From NCBI GenBank assembly GCA_027021095.1, contig JALUUZ010000083.1, forward strand, positions 1 through 16,677: 16,677 bases of DNA. The letters are read 5' to 3'. The number at the start of each line of letters is the position of its first letter. Within the stretch, counting starts at the first letter, position 1. The stretch is from Gammaproteobacteria bacterium. Its GTDB lineage: Bacteria > Pseudomonadota > Gammaproteobacteria > SZUA-21. Below the pieces are notes generated by a model. It was not told the origin of the DNA. It ran no database searches and was given only the letters and a program-made list of their open reading frames with translations. Below are positions 14,264-16,677 of this stretch, one piece after another. Position numbers and translations under genes: made by a program.

Positions 14264-14294
14264 CAGCCAGCGGCAGGAAAGGCCGCTGTGGCTG
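14264..14294 (-). promoter_or_regulatory. Stable hairpin in the moaA leader
   Basis: CAGCC plus AGCGGC pairs with GCCGCT plus GGCTG: an 11-bp stem with a two-nt bulge and a seven-nt loop, 59-89 nt before the moaA start. A perfect palindrome (14246-14257) lies between it and the gene. moaA leaders in gammaproteobacteria can carry the Moco RNA motif, but I could not match this hairpin to that consensus, so its role is open. Confidence 0.4.
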
Positions 14295-14365
14295 ACAATG
14301 CTTTACAGCTTCTAAGCATACTGGGTTTTCTGGCCGATACAATATCTCCAAAGAGCCAAAAGTAT

Positions 14366-14379
14366 TTGATGCCGGTCAA
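14366..14379. promoter_or_regulatory. FNR-type box between moaA and fnr
   Basis: TTGAT-GCCG-GTCAA matches the FNR consensus (TTGAT-N4-ATCAA) at nine of ten positions. On the plus strand a TATAAT at 14422-14427 would start near 14434, placing the box at about -61.5, a class I activator position. On the minus strand a TATTGT at 14344-14339 would start near 14332, placing it at about -40.5, a class II position for moaA. One site could serve both genes. The neighbouring FNR protein has the residues that read TTGAT. Confidence 0.6.
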
Positions 14380-14640
14380 AGTGCCGGAAGAAAGTAATGG
14401 TAATCGGTTGCATGAATTATATATAATATCCGCTGTAAACTTAAGTAAAAAGATCAGGATTAGTGTGCGGGCAGCGGGGGCGGTGTGCGGATATTTTTGT
14501 CGTAATTAAGACTTTGCTAATGTACCATGTAAACTACACCACCGTGCGCAGCGGGGGGCGGGCAGGCGATGGTGCCATCACGGTAGAGGCATGGCGGACT
14601 GTGTGGGTAAAGGTACTTGAATTTTTCTAAGGGTTGATAC

Positions 14641-15354
14641 ATGACCACTGTGCGGCTGGGTAAGATCAAGAATGCATGTCAGAACTGTGGTGTCAGGCAG
14701 CTGTGTTTGCCCACTTCACTGGATGGGAATGAGTTCAACCTGATGGACGAAGTGGTCACACACCGTTTCAAGCTCCAAGCCGGGGACCACCTCTATAAGA
14801 CCGGGGACGAGTTCCACGGTATTTATGCCGTAAAATCGGGAGCACTGAAAACGAGCGGCGTGACTATCGATGGCCGCGAACAGGTGACCGGTTTTCATCT
14901 GTACGGCGAGATCGTCGGCCTCGATGCGGTGGATGAGAAGATTCACCCGTGCGATGCAATCGCTTTGACCGATACCGAAGTCTGCCACCTGCCCTTCAAA
15001 AAGCTTCGTGAAGCCAGTGCCAAGCTGCCGAACCTGCTCGAGGATCTGACCAAGATCATGAGCCGTGAGATCCGGCGTGAGGAACATGTATTGATGCTGC
15101 TGGGAACGACCACCGCTGAGCAGCGTATAGCCAGGTTCCTGGTCAATCTCTACGAGCGCCTGCAAAAACGCGGTGAACTGGAGAATACGATCACATTGTT
15201 CATGAGCCGGCAGGACATAGGCAACTACCTGGGCCTGGCGATCGAAACAGTCAGCCGGCAGTTCAAGAGTTTGCGTGATAAAGGAATTATCAATGTCGAC
15301 AAAAAGAAGGTCGAGATTCTGGCGATGGAAGAGCTGAAGACCCTTGCGTTGTAG
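14641..15354 (+). CDS. fnr: FNR-family oxygen-sensing transcriptional regulator
   Basis: This 237-aa Crp/Fnr protein should bind a [4Fe-4S] cluster and switch genes when oxygen is low. The N-terminal cluster ligands Cys13, Cys16 and Cys22 have the Cys-x2-Cys-x5-Cys spacing, and Cys104 in IHPCDAIAL is the fourth ligand. A cyclic-nucleotide-binding-like beta barrel spans about 35-120, followed by the dimer helix. The HTH is SRQDIGNYLGLAIETVSRQF (189-208), with Glu202, Ser205 and Arg206 matching the residues by which FNR reads TTGAT half-sites. Length and domain order are normal. It is divergent from moaA and lies upstream of the cytochrome/molybdoenzyme operon, whose promoter has an FNR-type palindrome. 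The long leader suggests autoregulation. Confidence 0.94.
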   Translation: MTTVRLGKIKNACQNCGVRQLCLPTSLDGNEFNLMDEVVTHRFKLQAGDHLYKTGDEFHGIYAVKSGALKTSGVTIDGREQVTGFHLYGEIVGLDAVDEKIHPCDAIALTDTEVCHLPFKKLREASAKLPNLLEDLTKIMSREIRREEHVLMLLGTTTAEQRIARFLVNLYERLQKRGELENTITLFMSRQDIGNYLGLAIETVSRQFKSLRDKGIINVDKKKVEILAMEELKTLAL

Positions 15355-15395
15355 CGATTCCTGCTGCTTTGCTTCCAGCCTTTTTTCTGTAACCT

Positions 15396-15432
15396 GTGAG
15401 TTGCTCACGCGGCTGATCATCGATGGATGATC
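15396..15432. other. Two short perfect hairpins after fnr
   Basis: GTGAG-TTG-CTCAC (15396-15408) and GATCATC-GATG-GATGATC (15415-15432) are perfect inverted repeats in the gap after fnr. No T-run follows either one. A T-run at 15381-15386 precedes them, behind a weak GCTG/CAGC stem. They could mark the fnr transcript end or be operator sites for the next promoter. Confidence 0.35.
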
Positions 15433-15466
15433 GGTATTGGTGTGTTCTGAGTATTCAACCGTTTTC

Positions 15467-15506
15467 TTGACTTGTGTCAATGAGACTGTGCATTTCAGTC
15501 TATAGC
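15467..15506 (+). promoter_or_regulatory. FNR/DNR-type palindrome with class II promoter
   Basis: TTGAC-TTGT-GTCAA (15467-15480) is a perfect palindrome of the Crp/Fnr type. A TATAGC -10 (15501-15506) would start near 15513, placing the box centre at about -40, the class II activator position. The outer TTGAC rather than TTGAT is also seen in sites of the NO-sensing DNR/NNR branch, so either the neighbouring FNR or a relative could act here. It should drive the diheme cytochrome and molybdoenzyme genes. Confidence 0.6.
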
Positions 15507-15525
15507 ATCACATCAGAATTTAACC

Positions 15526-15562
15526 GTATGCTGAAGCGCTCTGCCAGGGCGCTTCAGCATAC
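15526..15562 (+). promoter_or_regulatory. 37-nt near-perfect stem-loop in the cytochrome operon leader
   Basis: The left arm GTATGCTGAAGCGCTCT and right arm AGGGCGCTTCAGCATAC pair over 17 bp, with one T-G wobble, around a three-nt loop (GCC). It would lie 13-49 nt into the predicted transcript and end 40 nt before the start codon. No T-run follows on either strand, so it is not a standard terminator. It could stabilise mRNA, bind a protein or hinder translation. Confidence 0.6.
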
Positions 15563-15602
15563 GAGGTACAGGCATACAAAAACGAGTGATGAGGATGTGA
15601 AT

Positions 15603-16388
15603 ATGATCAAGTACGTATTGACTGCTGTAGCGGTGCTTGCATTGGTGGCGTGCGACCAGGGACAGGATACCGGTAAAACCGGTGCAGCCAACAAGGTCGC
15701 CAACAAGCCGGTTGCGGCGGCCAACCCGGCAACGACACCGCCCAAAAAGGTTGCTGCAAAGCCTGCTTCGAAGAAAAGCCCTGCAAAGGATATCCCGTAT
15801 GTCGACCCGAACCTGGCATTCAAGGGCGAGCTTCTTTATCAGCAGAACTGCGTCTTTTGTCATCAGGCCGATGCGATCGGCAAGCCCGGCGTGGCACCGT
15901 CCCTGACCAACCAGGAGTTTCTGTCGATCGCTCCCGTGGATTTTCTGTATGAGACTATTCGTGATGGCAGGCCGGGTACTGGCATGCCCCCCTTCAAACA
16001 TCTGGGCAAGGAGGGAATCATGGCGATCGTGGCTTTCCTGCGTGATCATGCCAAGTTGCCTTCGCGGATCAAGGAGGTCGATTCACAGCCACGCAGCCAG
16101 GGTGATGAACGCCGGGGCAAGCTGATTTTTGAGCAGATCTGTGCGACTTGTCACGGTCCCGGTGGAAACGGCTATGCCGCCGGCGGTACCGGCACGGCGA
16201 TCGGCAAAAAAGGGTTTCTGGACAAGGTGTCCGACGGCTTTATCCGGGTGACGATCAAGGAAGGGCGTTCCTTTACCCGTATGTTGCCTTTCCAGGGCCC
16301 GCAGGCGCTCGCCGATCTCGACGACAAGACGATCGATGACATCATCGCTTACCTGCGTACCGCACCAGCTGAAAAAAAACAGCCCTGA
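15603..16388 (+). CDS. Diheme c-type cytochrome lipoprotein
   Basis: This 261-aa protein carries electrons in the periplasm. The lipoprotein signal ends in LVAC with Cys17 lipidated, so it is membrane-anchored. A flexible Ala/Lys/Pro linker (about 20-62) leads to two class I cytochrome domains. The heme-binding motifs are CVFCH (83-87) and CATCH (180-184), with likely axial methionines Met128 (TGMPPF) and Met227 (TRMLPFQG). The ATG at 15603 is chosen because it gives a proper lipoprotein signal and has GAGGA upstream; the longer frame runs through the promoter and hairpin. The next gene, a molybdoenzyme, starts 25 nt later, so the cytochrome is probably its electron partner. An FNR-type promoter and leader hairpin lie upstream. 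Confidence 0.92.
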   Translation: MIKYVLTAVAVLALVACDQGQDTGKTGAANKVANKPVAAANPATTPPKKVAAKPASKKSPAKDIPYVDPNLAFKGELLYQQNCVFCHQADAIGKPGVAPSLTNQEFLSIAPVDFLYETIRDGRPGTGMPPFKHLGKEGIMAIVAFLRDHAKLPSRIKEVDSQPRSQGDERRGKLIFEQICATCHGPGGNGYAAGGTGTAIGKKGFLDKVSDGFIRVTIKEGRSFTRMLPFQGPQALADLDDKTIDDIIAYLRTAPAEKKQP

Positions 16389-16413
16389 ATTCCGTTTATC
16401 GAAGGAGAAGAGT

Positions 16414-16677
16414 ATGAAGCGTTATAAGGTTTCCAGACGAGATTTCCTCAAAGGCAGTGCGTTTATCACCGGTGCGGCAGCTGGTACCAGCCTGTTCGTC
16501 GGCGCCAACCCGGAGCTCGAAGCGGCGCCCGCCAAAGCCAAGCCGGCACCAAAGCGCAAGACCGCGCTGGCCCAGTGCCCCTATTGCGGCGTCGGCTGTG
16601 GCACCATCATCCAGGTTGAGAACGGCAAGATCGTCTCGATGCGCCCCGACAAGGATCATCCGACCAACTACGGCCTG
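16414..16677 (+). CDS. Tat-exported molybdopterin oxidoreductase, N-terminal part
   Basis: The gene is cut by the window edge after 88 codons. It starts with a twin-arginine signal (SRRDFLKGSAF, Arg8 and Arg9) and a hydrophobic stretch, then an Ala/Lys/Pro linker. The [4Fe-4S] motif CPYCGVGCG follows, with Cys55, Cys58 and Cys62; the fourth cysteine should lie just beyond the edge after NYGL. This is the N-terminus of a DMSO reductase-superfamily catalytic subunit that is folded with molybdopterin and exported. The motif resembles nitrate reductase and formate dehydrogenase types, but the substrate cannot be decided from this part. GAAGGAG precedes the ATG. The diheme cytochrome upstream and moaA nearby support a redox enzyme induced at low oxygen. 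Confidence 0.9.
   Translation, partial: MKRYKVSRRDFLKGSAFITGAAAGTSLFVGANPELEAAPAKAKPAPKRKTALAQCPYCGVGCGTIIQVENGKIVSMRPDKDHPTNYGL

Larger units (their letters stand above)
14206..14640. other. Divergent moaA/fnr regulatory region
   Basis: This 435-nt region has no convincing gene; frames open across it lack protein character. It contains a 12-bp palindrome TTCAGGCCTGAA (14246-14257), a hairpin (14264-14294), an FNR-type box (14366-14379) and an AT-rich TATAAT (14422-14427). About 200 nt of apparent fnr leader follow, in which I see no further recognised element. Confidence 0.6.

Noticed and set aside
15373..15386. Intrinsic terminator after fnr (GCTG/CAGC stem and T-run)
   Set aside because: The stem is only four bp with a nine-nt loop.

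Overview
The window looks like a chromosomal segment of a gammaproteobacterium. The Cca, MoaA, FNR, UppP and LuxI/LuxR homologues all read as gammaproteobacterial. A diheme cytochrome with a Tat-exported molybdoenzyme, and a putative aminopeptidase/NDUFA9-like pair next to cca, resemble gene sets I associate with Chromatiales-like organisms. The genus cannot be fixed from sequence alone. I see no rRNA, tRNA, CRISPR array, integrase or transposase.

Layout. (1) 88-5455 is a housekeeping and envelope block: uppP and a VanZ-like membrane protein (+, overlapping), an unknown small protein and cca (-), a lipoprotein aminopeptidase (+), and an NDUFA9-like NAD(P)-binding protein (-). (2) 5760-7932 holds a Sad-type succinate-semialdehyde dehydrogenase followed at once by a TauE/SafE permease. 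(3) 7939-13229 is a quorum-sensing locus: an AHL-binding LuxR regulator (-), a membrane-anchored LuxR-type HTH protein (-), a cytochrome b561 gene (+), then a LuxI synthase with a lux box upstream, a translationally coupled unknown protein and a PAS histidine kinase (all +). (4) 13207-16677 is an anaerobic molybdenum block: moaA (-), a divergent FNR gene (+), a lipoprotein diheme cytochrome c and the start of a Tat-exported molybdopterin oxidoreductase (+). FNR-type palindromes lie in the moaA/fnr gap and before the cytochrome.

Two observations stand out. First, a dispersed non-coding repeat family occurs as at least five full or partial copies (A 1500-1661, E 4462-4480, B 8881-9080, D 9764-9836, C 10273-10510). 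It contains a REP-like GTAG-plus-hairpin module. Copy C lies inside the cytochrome b561 reading frame and adds about 80 codons without breaking it, between the third and fourth predicted membrane helices. Second, the regulatory sites form coherent circuits. A 16-of-20 lux box stands near -40 of luxI. A lux-like dyad overlaps the -35 of a good luxR promoter. One FNR box is placed to serve both moaA and fnr. A second FNR-type palindrome is followed by a 37-nt nearly perfect hairpin in the leader of the cytochrome/molybdoenzyme operon.

Together the right half suggests cell-density control (AHL) next to oxygen control (FNR) of electron-transfer proteins. Any link between the two circuits is inference only.
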